A stretch of 64,000 bases of DNA from Rhodococcus sp. HNM0563 (GTDB taxonomy: Bacteria > Actinomycetota > Actinomycetes > Mycobacteriales > Mycobacteriaceae): positions 1-64,000 of the forward strand of contig NZ_JAASAF010000002.1 in NCBI RefSeq assembly GCF_012726195.1, written 5' to 3'. A program made the translations under genes and the position numbers. Below, piece by piece: positions 54,847 to 63,616 of the stretch. The notes under the pieces were generated by a model, which was not told the origin of the DNA, searched no databases, and saw nothing but the letters and a program-made list of their open reading frames with translations. The first letter of the stretch is position 1, and every line of letters starts with the position of its first letter.

Positions 54847-55704
54847 TCACCGGTCGCGCAGCCAGGCGACGATCCGTTCGATCGTATCGCCGTTGTCGCG
54901 GATCCAGCCGTTGTGACCGAGTGCTCGTTCCAGGTGCCATGTGGTGATATCGGCCGCAGGCAACTTCTCCACCAGGTGGCGTGCCGACGTCACCGGAGTC
55001 ATGTCGTCCCCCTCGACGGTCACCGAAAGAATCGGAAGGTCCAGCGAGGCGAGACGCTCCTCGTAGTCGATGTCGGCACCGGCCGGCTCGAACCGGCCAC
55101 TGCGCGCCAGCCTCGCCCAGTCGGAGATCAGGGGCCGGGACTGCCGTCCGAAGCCCGCGACGCCCAACCGGTCGCCGGGCCAGAATCCGGCGACGCTCGC
55201 GGTGAGCGACATCGCCGTCGAGCCGAACAGGAGGCGGGGAGCGTGTCCCCCGGGGAATCGGCGGTAGTACGGGGTTCCGGAGGCCACGAGCACGAGCCCA
55301 CCGAGGCGACCACGACTACGCGCTGCGTACAGCACGCCCAATTGACCGCCCATCGAATGCCCGAGCAGGAACGGCGTCGAATCGGGGAATCGTTCGCGCA
55401 CCACTTCGAACATCGCGGGGAAGTGCACTGCGACGATCTCCTGGTAGCCGTACGCGCTGTCGGGCCCCGGTCTGGGGCGACTATCGCCCTGGCCTGCGAG
55501 TTCGCAGATCGCGGCATCGAATCCGCGTTCGGCGAGGGCGCGCGCGAACGGTTCGTAGTACCCCGCGGGGATGCCGAGGCCCGGAACGATCGCCACGACG
55601 GCCCGCGACGAGTCGAGCCGGTTCTCATGTTCATGAGCCGGCCCCGGAAACAAGCGCACCGCGGTCGTCGTGCCATCCGGAAGCTGGATCGGTACGGTCT
55701 CCAC
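54847..55704 (-). CDS. Alpha/beta hydrolase
   Basis: A 285-residue hydrolase: oxyanion region VVAIVPGLGIPAGYYEPFAR, nucleophile elbow FLLGHSMGGQLGVLYAA, the acid in VEGDDMTPV and the His in LGHNGWIRDN. It has a lid-like insertion after the elbow (FPGGHAPRLLFGSTAMSL). The substrate is unknown; a lysophospholipase-like role is possible given the patatin next to it. The start is a GTG at 55704 (an adjacent TTG is possible), 5 bases after the patatin gene. Confidence 0.85.
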   Translation of the reverse strand: METVPIQLPDGTTTAVRLFPGPAHEHENRLDSSRAVVAIVPGLGIPAGYYEPFARALAERGFDAAICELAGQGDSRPRPGPDSAYGYQEIVAVHFPAMFEVVRERFPDSTPFLLGHSMGGQLGVLYAARSRGRLGGLVLVASGTPYYRRFPGGHAPRLLFGSTAMSLTASVAGFWPGDRLGVAGFGRQSRPLISDWARLARSGRFEPAGADIDYEERLASLDLPILSVTVEGDDMTPVTSARHLVEKLPAADITTWHLERALGHNGWIRDNGDTIERIVAWLRDR

Positions 55705-55708
55705 CAAC

Positions 55709-56761
55709 TCAGACTAGGCCCGAATCACCGTCCTGGTCAGCAGACCGAGATGCGGTGCTTCCGAGCCCCGCGGCGTCGAGCGCGGCCTCGGTGAGCGACC
55801 GACCGAGGGCGATCATCTCGACAGCCTTGTGGAAATCGAGACTGCGGCACGCCGTGCGGGGGACTTCGACCAGCACATCCGGCGGATACGCCGCAAGCTG
55901 GTGGCGAGCAAGAGCGGACTGCATGATGTCGAGCGAACGGTTCATGACCGCAACCCGGCTGAACTTCGGAGCTACGGCTTCCTCGTGGCCGACGTGAAAA
56001 TCGGAATCGGTGTCGTCGGGAGACTCGGGTTGGAGATCGTCACGGCCGAACTCTTCGTCGGTCGCTGCTGTACCGAACCTGCCGACGACCGAACGGACGA
56101 TGTCGCTGTCGAGCAGCAATGACGCCGACCGCCGGAAGCGTCCGACCCATTCTTCCGCAGGACGCGGTTCCGCACTCGCGTTCTCCGGCGCTTGTGTACG
56201 ACCGCGTTCTTCGGCTCCGAGAGTGACCCCGATCGTCAGATCCGCCGGGACACCGGCTATCGGGGCCACCGGCAGCGGAGCGAGTGTGCCGCCGTCGGTG
56301 AGGACGAGGCCGTTGAGAACATACGGGGTGATGACACCGGGTATCGCGATCGATGCGCGGATCGCGACGTCGACAGGTCCCCGCTGGAACCACACCGGGC
56401 GGCCCGCCGCCAGGTCGGTCGCCACAGCGGTGAACGGGATCGGGAGGTCTTCGATGACGACATCCCCGATGAGCTCGCGCACTTTGTTGAGGACCTTCTC
56501 TGCGTGGATGACCCCCGGAGACGTGACGGACACGTCCAACAACCGGACCACATCGAGCTGGGACAGACTCTCCGCCCACTGGGTGTATTCGTCGAGTTTT
56601 CCCGCAGCACGGACACCGCCCACAAGCGCGCCCATCGACGACCCCGCGATACCGACGATCTCGAAGCCGCGCTCCTCGAGGACCTGGATGGCTCCGATGT
56701 GGGCGTAACCTCGGGCGCCCCCGCTGCCGAGGGCGAGTGCGACGCGTTTCCGATCGGCCAT
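55709..56761 (-). CDS. Patatin-like phospholipase
   Basis: The 350-residue protein has the patatin core: oxyanion loop LALGSGGARGYAHIG, nucleophile elbow GIAGSSMGALVGGV and the Asp of the catalytic dyad in LTDGGTLAPLPV. A C-terminal region of about 150 residues contains acidic and low-complexity sequence. It probably hydrolyses membrane lipids and resembles RssA-type and mycobacterial patatins. Likely in an operon with the alpha/beta hydrolase. Confidence 0.9.
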   Translation of the reverse strand: MADRKRVALALGSGGARGYAHIGAIQVLEERGFEIVGIAGSSMGALVGGVRAAGKLDEYTQWAESLSQLDVVRLLDVSVTSPGVIHAEKVLNKVRELIGDVVIEDLPIPFTAVATDLAAGRPVWFQRGPVDVAIRASIAIPGVITPYVLNGLVLTDGGTLAPLPVAPIAGVPADLTIGVTLGAEERGRTQAPENASAEPRPAEEWVGRFRRSASLLLDSDIVRSVVGRFGTAATDEEFGRDDLQPESPDDTDSDFHVGHEEAVAPKFSRVAVMNRSLDIMQSALARHQLAAYPPDVLVEVPRTACRSLDFHKAVEMIALGRSLTEAALDAAGLGSTASRSADQDGDSGLV

Positions 56762-56855
56762 GGCCCGATGGTGTCATGTCCGGACGCTCTGCGGTGCGGC
56801 GGGACTCTGCACTGTAATACTGCCGCAGCCGGCCGAGCGGAGATACCCTGACACC

Positions 56856-57245
56856 ATGATCAGGCTGCTTGCCACCACAATTGTTGCGTTGATCGCCAAT
56901 GCGATTGGCTTGATCGTCGGCGCGTGGGTCCTGCCCGGCATGACGCTCAGTTCGTTCGCGTTCGTCATCGCCGTGGTGATCTTCACCGTGGCCACGGTTC
57001 TTCTCGACCCTTTGATCCGTCAGGTTGCGATGACGAAAACCCCGGTACTCATCGGGAGCAGCGCGCTGATCTCGACACTACTCGCGCTCATCGTCACCGC
57101 GATCATGAGTGACGGCCTCCGGATCGACGGCATCACGACCTGGATCCTCGCCACCGTCATCGTCTGGGCTGTAGCGCTGATCGCGCGCTTGCTGCTGCCG
57201 TACATCATCTTCAAGAAGACACTCGCCAAACGCAGAAGTGCCTGA
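56856..57245 (+). CDS. Phage-holin-family (YvlD-like) membrane protein
   Basis: A 129-residue protein with four membrane helices (TTIVALIANAIGLIVGAWVL, FAFVIAVVIFTVATVLLDPL, GSSALISTLLALIVTAIMS, WILATVIVWAVALIARLLLP) of the PF04020 type. Despite the family name, chromosomal copies are envelope-stress-associated rather than phage-derived. GGAG lies before the ATG. It precedes the PASTA-like and PspC genes, which fits an envelope-stress group. Confidence 0.8.
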   Translation: MIRLLATTIVALIANAIGLIVGAWVLPGMTLSSFAFVIAVVIFTVATVLLDPLIRQVAMTKTPVLIGSSALISTLLALIVTAIMSDGLRIDGITTWILATVIVWAVALIARLLLPYIIFKKTLAKRRSA

Positions 57246-57315
57246 CGCTCTCCGTCGAGCACAGCACACTCGAAGCACCCGTACGGGAAGTCCCGTGCGG
57301 GTGCTGTCGTAGAGA

Positions 57316-57364
57316 ACCCTGACCAAAAGTTCAGGGTACAGACGGGGGTCTGTCCCCGATGTGC
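57316..57364 (+). promoter_or_regulatory. Duplicated upstream element, copy 1
   Basis: An inverted repeat ACCCTGA-N8-TCAGGGT (57316-57337) runs into AAAGTTCAGGGT and a downstream CGGGG...CCCC-GATGTGC block (to 57364). The same arrangement occurs at 57811-57859. It precedes the PASTA-like gene (start 57435). Confidence 0.6.
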
Positions 57365-57434
57365 CCGAAGGGGTCCGAGGCGCACGATCGATACATCGAT
57401 TCGACGAGCCTCACACCACCACTCGGGAGACCTC

Positions 57435-57755
57435 ATGCGTAAGACGATCATGACCGCACTGCTCGCCGGTGCCGCAGCCTTGACGATCGGAACAGGTGTT
57501 GCCGCAGCAGAATCCGCGCCCAACGTCGTCGGGATGGAGGAGCACGTAGCCGCCTCGACGCTCTCCGCCGCCGGTACGCCGTACTCGGTCACCAACCGCT
57601 CGGGGAACATCTCCGGCCGGTGCGCGGTAACCGCGCAGCGCGACCGGGGCTACCGGACCGAGGTCGAATCGACGTACAACTCCCGCACCGACAGCTGGGA
57701 TCGCAAGGAAACGAAGATCTGGCGCGGTATCGGATTGACCGTCGTTTGCCGCTGA
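57435..57755 (+). CDS. Small secreted PASTA-like protein
   Basis: A 106-residue protein with a Sec signal peptide (MRKTIMTALLAGAAALTIG, cleavage near VAAAES). The mature part resembles a single PASTA domain at its start (APNVVGMEEHVAASTLSAAG) followed by a two-Cys tail (GRCAVTAQ, LTVVCR). PASTA domains bind peptidoglycan fragments or beta-lactams, so a wall-associated role is possible. GGGAG precedes the ATG. It shares an upstream element with the PspC gene. Confidence 0.75.
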   Translation: MRKTIMTALLAGAAALTIGTGVAAAESAPNVVGMEEHVAASTLSAAGTPYSVTNRSGNISGRCAVTAQRDRGYRTEVESTYNSRTDSWDRKETKIWRGIGLTVVCR

Positions 57756-57810
57756 CACCCACCGTTGCGTCCGACGTATCGACACCGACGCAAGACACCC
57801 GTCACACGAG

Positions 57811-57859
57811 ACCCCGAGAAGAAAGTTCAGGGTGAAGATCGGGGCCGGCCCTGATGTGC
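57811..57859 (+). promoter_or_regulatory. Duplicated upstream element, copy 2
   Basis: ACCCCGA-N9-TCAGGGT (57811-57833), AAAGTTCAGGGT (57822-57833) and a CGGGG...CCC-GATGTGC block ending at 57859, spaced as in copy 1 to within one base. It precedes the PspC gene (start 57889). Confidence 0.6.
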
Positions 57860-57888
57860 ACACACTCGACAAGGAGCACGATTACCTC

Positions 57889-58089
57889 ATGACCTTCGAC
57901 GACAACACACCCCGCACCTTCACTCGCTCTACCTCGCAGCGCATGCTCGGCGGCGTCTGCGGCGGAATCGCCGAATACTTCGGCATCGACGTCAACATCG
58001 TCCGCGCTGCTGCCGTGGTTGCGTCCTTCATCACCGGCGGCACCGCAATCCTGCTGTACCTCGCACTCTGGGTGATCATCCCGGAATGA
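57889..58089 (+). CDS. PspC-domain envelope-stress protein
   Basis: A 66-residue protein with the PspC domain: RSTSQRMLGGVCGGIAEYFG followed by one membrane helix (VVASFITGGTAILLYLALWV). PspC proteins sense or counter membrane stress. AAGGAG lies 12 bases before the ATG. A terminator follows. Confidence 0.9.
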   Translation: MTFDDNTPRTFTRSTSQRMLGGVCGGIAEYFGIDVNIVRAAAVVASFITGGTAILLYLALWVIIPE

Positions 58090-58095
58090 CAGCGC

Positions 58096-58134
58096 AAAGG
58101 CCGTGAATCCCGAGAGACGAGATCCACGGCCTTT
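58096..58134 (+). terminator. Rho-independent terminator after PspC gene
   Basis: AAAGGCCGTG (58096-58105) pairs with CACGGCCTTT (58125-58134); the right arm ends in TTT. It is shared with the convergent small-peptide operon, whose last stop is at 58148. Confidence 0.8.
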
Positions 58135-58147
58135 CAACGCTTCCGAC

Positions 58148-58240
58148 CTACAGCGACCCGGTGAGCAGCGCCGGGGCAATGGCCAGCACAAGCCCGATGA
58201 GCTGGTTGATGACTTCGAGACCGTTGGTAATACTGCCCAT
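58148..58240 (-). CDS. 30-residue hydrophobic peptide (PorA/PorH-like candidate)
   Basis: Too short for standard gene calling. The ATG at 58240 has a strong GGAGGAAAG site, and TAG is at 58150-58148. The peptide begins MGSITNGLEVINQLIGLVLA and ends in a hydrophobic, Ala/Leu-rich stretch. It has no Cys, no basic residue and no signal peptide, and could form one amphipathic or membrane helix. It is the second gene of a two-peptide operon ending at the bidirectional terminator. The setting beside two mycolyltransferases and groEL recalls corynebacterial PorH/PorA, small cell-wall channel peptides that are O-mycoloylated. Function is inference; a type I toxin or a leader peptide are alternatives. 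Confidence 0.65.
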   Translation of the reverse strand: MGSITNGLEVINQLIGLVLAIAPALLTGSL

Positions 58241-58305
58241 CTTTCCTCCAGTGTGTCGCCGGAAACCTCACGCTTCCGGAGTTCGGATCAACAGATTCAG
58301 TGAAT

Positions 58306-58383
58306 TCAGCTGAGGAATTCTGCGCTCTGCGAAAGCAACGAGAAGATGAAGGTGATGATTTCGGTGATGGTAGTGCTACCCAT
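58306..58383 (-). CDS. 25-residue hydrophobic peptide (PorA/PorH-like candidate)
   Basis: ATG at 58383 after a strong GTAGGAGGATC site; TGA at 58308-58306. The peptide begins MGSTTITEIITFIFSLLSQS and ends SAEFLS-type. It shares the MGS start, net negative charge and lack of Cys and signal peptide with the next peptide 65 bases downstream, while the rest differs. Ser, Thr and aromatic-rich amphipathic character fits a short surface-active or channel-forming helix. It has its own promoter at 58456-58484. Confidence 0.65.
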   Translation of the reverse strand: MGSTTITEIITFIFSLLSQSAEFLS

Positions 58384-58455
58384 TGATCCTCCTACGCCCG
58401 AATGGTTGAGGTGATGTGGCACTACCGAACTCGAGACCACGGTGTGCCGTAACTC

Positions 58456-58484
58456 ACATTACGACACGGCAACGAACTCGTCAA
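58456..58484 (-). promoter_or_regulatory. SigA-type promoter of the small-peptide operon
   Basis: On the minus strand TTGACG (58484-58479), a 17-base spacer and TAATGT (58461-58456). It gives a leader of about 65 bases before the first peptide. The flank around 58495-58520 is unusually AT-rich. Nothing else was found in 58484-58608. Confidence 0.6.
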
Positions 58485-58608
58485 TGATGTTGCGTAAGAA
58501 AAAATTTGAAACTGTAAACTCCGAACACAGTGCACTGCAATAGATCTCGAGTGAGGCATCAGCAATCGACCGCCCGGCCGGAGGCAGGGCCGCGAGCCAC
58601 TCACACGA

Positions 58609-59610
58609 TCACAATCCGATAGAGCCCGCAATCATCGGCCAGGAAGCGTGGAGATCGTCCTGCCAATAGCCCCACGAATGTGTTCCCCGGGAGCGGAATT
58701 CGAACGTTGCAGGGATACCCAGCTCATCGAGCCGCGACGCCAGACGGTGCGTGCAGTCGTTCACTGCGGCCTCGATGACACCCCCGACAACGATCTGATT
58801 CAACAGAAGCCCGGGATCGCCTTCGACCGATCTCGCCCCCAGGTTCTCGTGTGGCCCCGGCAGCCCGGTCGCAGACGAGATGTACAGGTCGATACCCCGC
58901 AACTTCTCCGCGTTGACGTACGGGTCGTTTGCGACCCAGCCGGGCCCATCGAGCGGGCCCCACATGTTCTCGACATCCGCCTCCCCACGACTCTCGACGA
59001 CGGTACGGACATAGAGCTGCCCCAGCTCCGTACTGGTCTCGGCACACCCGCTGTACGCCCCGACCGCCTCGTACAGCGACGGCTCCTCGATCGCCAGACT
59101 CAAGACAGAGGTTCCCGACATCGACAGCCCCGCAATTGCATTCACACCCGTGGTACCGAACGTCTCGTCGACAATCGGCGGCAACTCCTGCGTGAGGAAC
59201 GTCGTCCACTTGTTCCGGCCGAGCGCCGGGTCGTCGCGCTCCCAATCGGTGTAATAGGTGAACGACCCATCGAGCGGAGTGACGACATTGACGTTCTTGT
59301 CGGCGAAGAACTCATCGATATCGGTACGAGCGTCCCATGTAGCCTTCCCCTCCCCACCTCCGGCCCCGTTCAGCAGGTACAGCGTGGGCCGCGGAACGCT
59401 GGTGTCGGCCGGCGTCCGCACTCGGAGCGGGACGACCCGATCCATCGCAGCCGACCAGACGTGCACGATTACCGTACGATCACTTTCGACCTCGATACTG
59501 GACAGAACCGAAACCGGTTCGGCGGCAACCTCGGTCGCACACATCACTGACCACACAGATGCGAGCGCAGCAACCGACAACGCCGCACATGTTCGTCGGA
59601 ACGAGACCAC
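58609..59610 (-). CDS. Secreted mycolyltransferase (antigen 85/CMN family)
   Basis: Transfers mycolic acids at the cell envelope (to trehalose mycolate, arabinogalactan or proteins). The 333-residue protein has a Sec signal (cleavage near residue 30), strand PTLYLLNGAGGGEGKATWDA, the nucleophile elbow AIAGLSMSGTSVL (Ser163), AVGAYSGCAETS and the His in RGTHSWGYWQDDL, as in Ag85. No C-terminal wall-binding domain. GTG start with GGGAGGGGG. It is a close paralogue of the next gene and lies just upstream of the two small peptides. Confidence 0.9.
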   Translation of the reverse strand: MVSFRRTCAALSVAALASVWSVMCATEVAAEPVSVLSSIEVESDRTVIVHVWSAAMDRVVPLRVRTPADTSVPRPTLYLLNGAGGGEGKATWDARTDIDEFFADKNVNVVTPLDGSFTYYTDWERDDPALGRNKWTTFLTQELPPIVDETFGTTGVNAIAGLSMSGTSVLSLAIEEPSLYEAVGAYSGCAETSTELGQLYVRTVVESRGEADVENMWGPLDGPGWVANDPYVNAEKLRGIDLYISSATGLPGPHENLGARSVEGDPGLLLNQIVVGGVIEAAVNDCTHRLASRLDELGIPATFEFRSRGTHSWGYWQDDLHASWPMIAGSIGL

Positions 59611-59712
59611 CCGACCCCCTCCCGAATCCTTGGGAACCTGCCGGACGAACGTCGGTCACGACACCCCGCCCGGCCGGAGTGAAACCATTTCTACACCATA
59701 AAGCTCCGCAAT

Positions 59713-59729
59713 GGTCACGAAACGGTCAA
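59713..59729. promoter_or_regulatory. Conserved direct repeat before mycolyltransferase 1
   Basis: GGTCACGAAACGGTCAA, a tandem GGTCA separated by 11 bases. A 15/17 identical copy lies before the second mycolyltransferase. Possible response-regulator (MtrA-like) site or shared promoter element. Confidence 0.5.
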
Positions 59730-59760
59730 ATTCGCGGAACTCGAGTAGCAGACACAGAAA

Positions 59761-59793
59761 CGGCGAGGACCGGTCAAGAACCGGCCCTCGCCG
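59761..59793 (-). terminator. Terminator hairpin after mycolyltransferase 2
   Basis: 14-base arms (59761-59774 and 59780-59793) pair with one mismatch around a CAAGA loop, 46 bases after the stop of the second mycolyltransferase, so the two genes are transcribed separately. Confidence 0.7.
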
Positions 59794-59838
59794 AAGATGA
59801 CTGCCGCCACCGTCACAACCCGACGGCTACCGCCACCG

Positions 59839-60852
59839 TTACAACCCGATGGCCGCTTCCATCATGGGCCACGACTTGTGCAGATCGTCCTCCCAGTAAT
59901 CCCACGAATGCGTCCCGTTCCGCCATTCGAAGTGCGCGGGGATCTCCAACTCCTCGAGCCGATCCGCGAGGCGCGTCGTGCAGTGGTGAACGGCCGCCTC
60001 GATGGTTCCGCCCACGACGAGCTGACCCACCAGACCGAGGGGGTCGTAGTTGATCGACCTCGCGCTCAACCGGTCATGCTCACCCGGAAGGCCGTTCGCC
60101 GACGACACATACAACGCGACCCCGCGCAGTTTCTCCGCATTGAGATACGGGTCGTTCGCGATCCAGCCCGGCCCGCCGACCGGACCCCACATGTTCTCGG
60201 GATCGCCCCCCTTGACCCGAACCACCGCCTGCACATAGGCCTGGCCCACCGGCGTGCTCGTCTCGGCGCAGCCACTGTACGCACCGACAGCGCGATACAA
60301 CTCGGGCGCGGCTGTTGCCAGGCCGAGCACCGATGTACCCGACATCGACAGACCCGCAATCGCATTGACCCCGGTGGTCTCGAACTGCTCATCGATGATG
60401 GGCGGCAACTCCTCGGTGAGGAACGTCGTCCACTTGTTCCGGCCAAGCGCCGGGTCGTCCTGCTCCCAATCGGTGTAATAGCTGTAGCGTCCGCCCAGCG
60501 GAGTCACCACATTGACATTCTTGTCGGCGAAGAACTCATCGACGTCCGTCTGTTCGTCCCATGTGGCGACACCCTCGCCACCACCGGACCCGTTGAGCAG
60601 ATACAGCGTGGGTCGCGGCTCGCTGGGATCGGCAGGCAACCGCACCCTGAGCGGCACGACGGTGTCCATCGACGCCGAATACACGTGCGCAATGACAGTA
60701 CGGTCGTTCTCCACCTCGACGTGCGACAGTGCCGAGAGCCGCTCCCCCACGGTCGACGACCCCGGAACCGGCTCGGCCGATACCCCTGCCGGCACACACA
60801 CCGCAGCCGCCAATCCGACCGTCACGGCACCACACGCACGTCGGAACCACAT
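59839..60852 (-). CDS. Secreted mycolyltransferase, second paralogue
   Basis: A 337-residue paralogue of the preceding entry: signal peptide ending near residue 26 (VPAGVSAEP), PTLYLLNGSGGGEGVATWDE, nucleophile elbow AIAGLSMSGTSVLGLA, GAYSGCAETSTPVGQAYVQA and the catalytic His in NGTHSWDYWEDDL. Long stretches are identical to the neighbour (FFADKNVNVVTPL, DDPALGRNKWTTFLT), indicating tandem duplication. ATG at 60852 was chosen; an in-frame GTG 15 bases upstream is also possible. Confidence 0.9.
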   Translation of the reverse strand: MWFRRACGAVTVGLAAAVCVPAGVSAEPVPGSSTVGERLSALSHVEVENDRTVIAHVYSASMDTVVPLRVRLPADPSEPRPTLYLLNGSGGGEGVATWDEQTDVDEFFADKNVNVVTPLGGRYSYYTDWEQDDPALGRNKWTTFLTEELPPIIDEQFETTGVNAIAGLSMSGTSVLGLATAAPELYRAVGAYSGCAETSTPVGQAYVQAVVRVKGGDPENMWGPVGGPGWIANDPYLNAEKLRGVALYVSSANGLPGEHDRLSARSINYDPLGLVGQLVVGGTIEAAVHHCTTRLADRLEELEIPAHFEWRNGTHSWDYWEDDLHKSWPMMEAAIGL

Positions 60853-60975
60853 CGACAAAAGACCCACACCCCTCGAAAAACCGTCCCGTCCCACGGCGAG
60901 TCCAACGCTCGCCCCGGCGGCGCTCCCCGACCAGCCCCGAATTACACCATCGTTCTTACACGATTCCGATGTGAA

Positions 60976-60992
60976 GGTCACGAGAAGGTCAA
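60976..60992. promoter_or_regulatory. Conserved direct repeat before mycolyltransferase 2
   Basis: GGTCACGAGAAGGTCAA, 124 bases before the start codon, matches the element before the first mycolyltransferase at 15 of 17 positions while surrounding bases differ. Confidence 0.5.
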
Positions 60993-61030
60993 GATCTTGG
61001 TATGCGACACAAACCACACTTCGAACATGC

Positions 61031-61070
61031 AGCGAGGCCCGACCCCACCGAAGTGGGATCGGGCCTCGCT
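61031..61070 (-). terminator. Terminator hairpin after groEL
   Basis: 18-base arms (61031-61048 and 61053-61070) pair with one mismatch around a CGAA loop, 32 bases beyond the groEL stop on the minus strand. Confidence 0.8.
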
Positions 61071-61101
61071 GTGCAGCTCGGGTGGAGCAGTCAGGACCGG
61101 A

Positions 61102-62760
<1,659 letters not shown>

Positions 62761-62869
62761 CTAGGACGGCCGCTCGTCGGGACGCCCCGTTGTTGTGCAT
62801 TCGGTCGGAATCAGTGCCCGCGACGGACGACCAGGGGTGTCGATATTTCCCGGCCTCACCTTCCCGACC

Positions 62870-62895
62870 TGGCACTCCCTCATTGCGAGTGCCAA
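62870..62895. promoter_or_regulatory. CIRCE-like HrcA operator, distal to groEL
   Basis: TGGCACTC-N9-GAGTGCCA (62870-62894), a perfect inverted repeat, with a further A at 62895. It follows the CIRCE pattern TTAGCACTC-N9-GAGTGCTAA with small changes. Confidence 0.8.
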
Positions 62896-62903
62896 CTGCA
62901 TTT

Positions 62904-62930
62904 TTAGCACTCGAGGGTGGCGAGTGCAAG
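62904..62930. promoter_or_regulatory. CIRCE-like HrcA operator
   Basis: TTAGCACTC-N9-GAGTGCAAG (62904-62930). The left arm is identical to the CIRCE consensus and the right arm differs in two bases. Nothing else was found in 62728-63003. Confidence 0.85.
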
Positions 62931-63003
62931 GTTACCGGCACTCGACCACCCTCGTCGCGGTGCAGAAGTTTTCTGCACGCATCAACTAACGACGCTGCAT
63001 CGA

Positions 63004-63531
63004 CTAGCGACGTGTAGAGCCCACACCCACGGCGCACCACTGCCCCGTGGCGGTGTTGACAGCGAACGACTGGGCACCGACGCAGGTGACACCGGTCGTG
63101 TCCGCCGTCGCTCCCGAACCCCAGCCCGCCACCGACAAAGTGGTCGCCGGACCCTGCGCCCACGAATGACTCAGGCCGCCACCGAGCGCGAACGCGTACG
63201 ACCGCCCACCGTCACGCGCTGCGCTGAGCGCCGTACCGAACCCGGTTGCCTGGGATTCGGCCGTACCCGCGGACTCGGCGACCGACACCGCAGTGCCGCT
63301 GTCGGCTGCCGATGCCCGCGCAAAACCCTCACCGGTGGTCGTCGCACCACAGCTCGCCGTGTCCGACACCAGGATCTGATTCTCGGACGGCGGCGACACA
63401 CACGTCACCGGCGCGGCCGACGCCGTACCCGTGCCCACCAAGGCAAACGATGCTGCCCCGACTGCAACCGCCGCGAAGGCCTGCGCAATACGACGACCGG
63501 AAAGGACGGACCGGAGAGAACGAATGGACAA
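63004..63531 (-). CDS. Secreted DUF6764-like protein
   Basis: The 175-residue protein has a Sec signal (AFAAVAVGAASFALVGTGTA, cleavage near ASAAP). The mature part is Ala-, Gly-, Ser- and Thr-rich with repeated short beta-type segments (GTAVSVAESAGTAESQATGF) and four Cys that could form two disulfides (VTCVSPP, TASCGATT, VTCVGAQ, QWCAVG). It fits the DUF6764 family of actinobacterial exported proteins without known function. The TTG start is set by GAGGAG six bases before it. Confidence 0.75.
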   Translation of the reverse strand: MSIRSLRSVLSGRRIAQAFAAVAVGAASFALVGTGTASAAPVTCVSPPSENQILVSDTASCGATTTGEGFARASAADSGTAVSVAESAGTAESQATGFGTALSAARDGGRSYAFALGGGLSHSWAQGPATTLSVAGWGSGATADTTGVTCVGAQSFAVNTATGQWCAVGVGSTRR

Positions 63532-63616
63532 GAAGTGCTCCTCTGCGCTGGAAGAAGGAGGGAGAAAGCCCCCGCGCGCAGGGTACCGGGCAGCGATGCA
63601 GGACGCGAGAGCCCGA

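Noticed and set aside
56856-57245. Prophage fragment suggested by the phage-holin family name
   Set aside because: No other phage genes, no attachment sites, and chromosomal PF04020 proteins are common.
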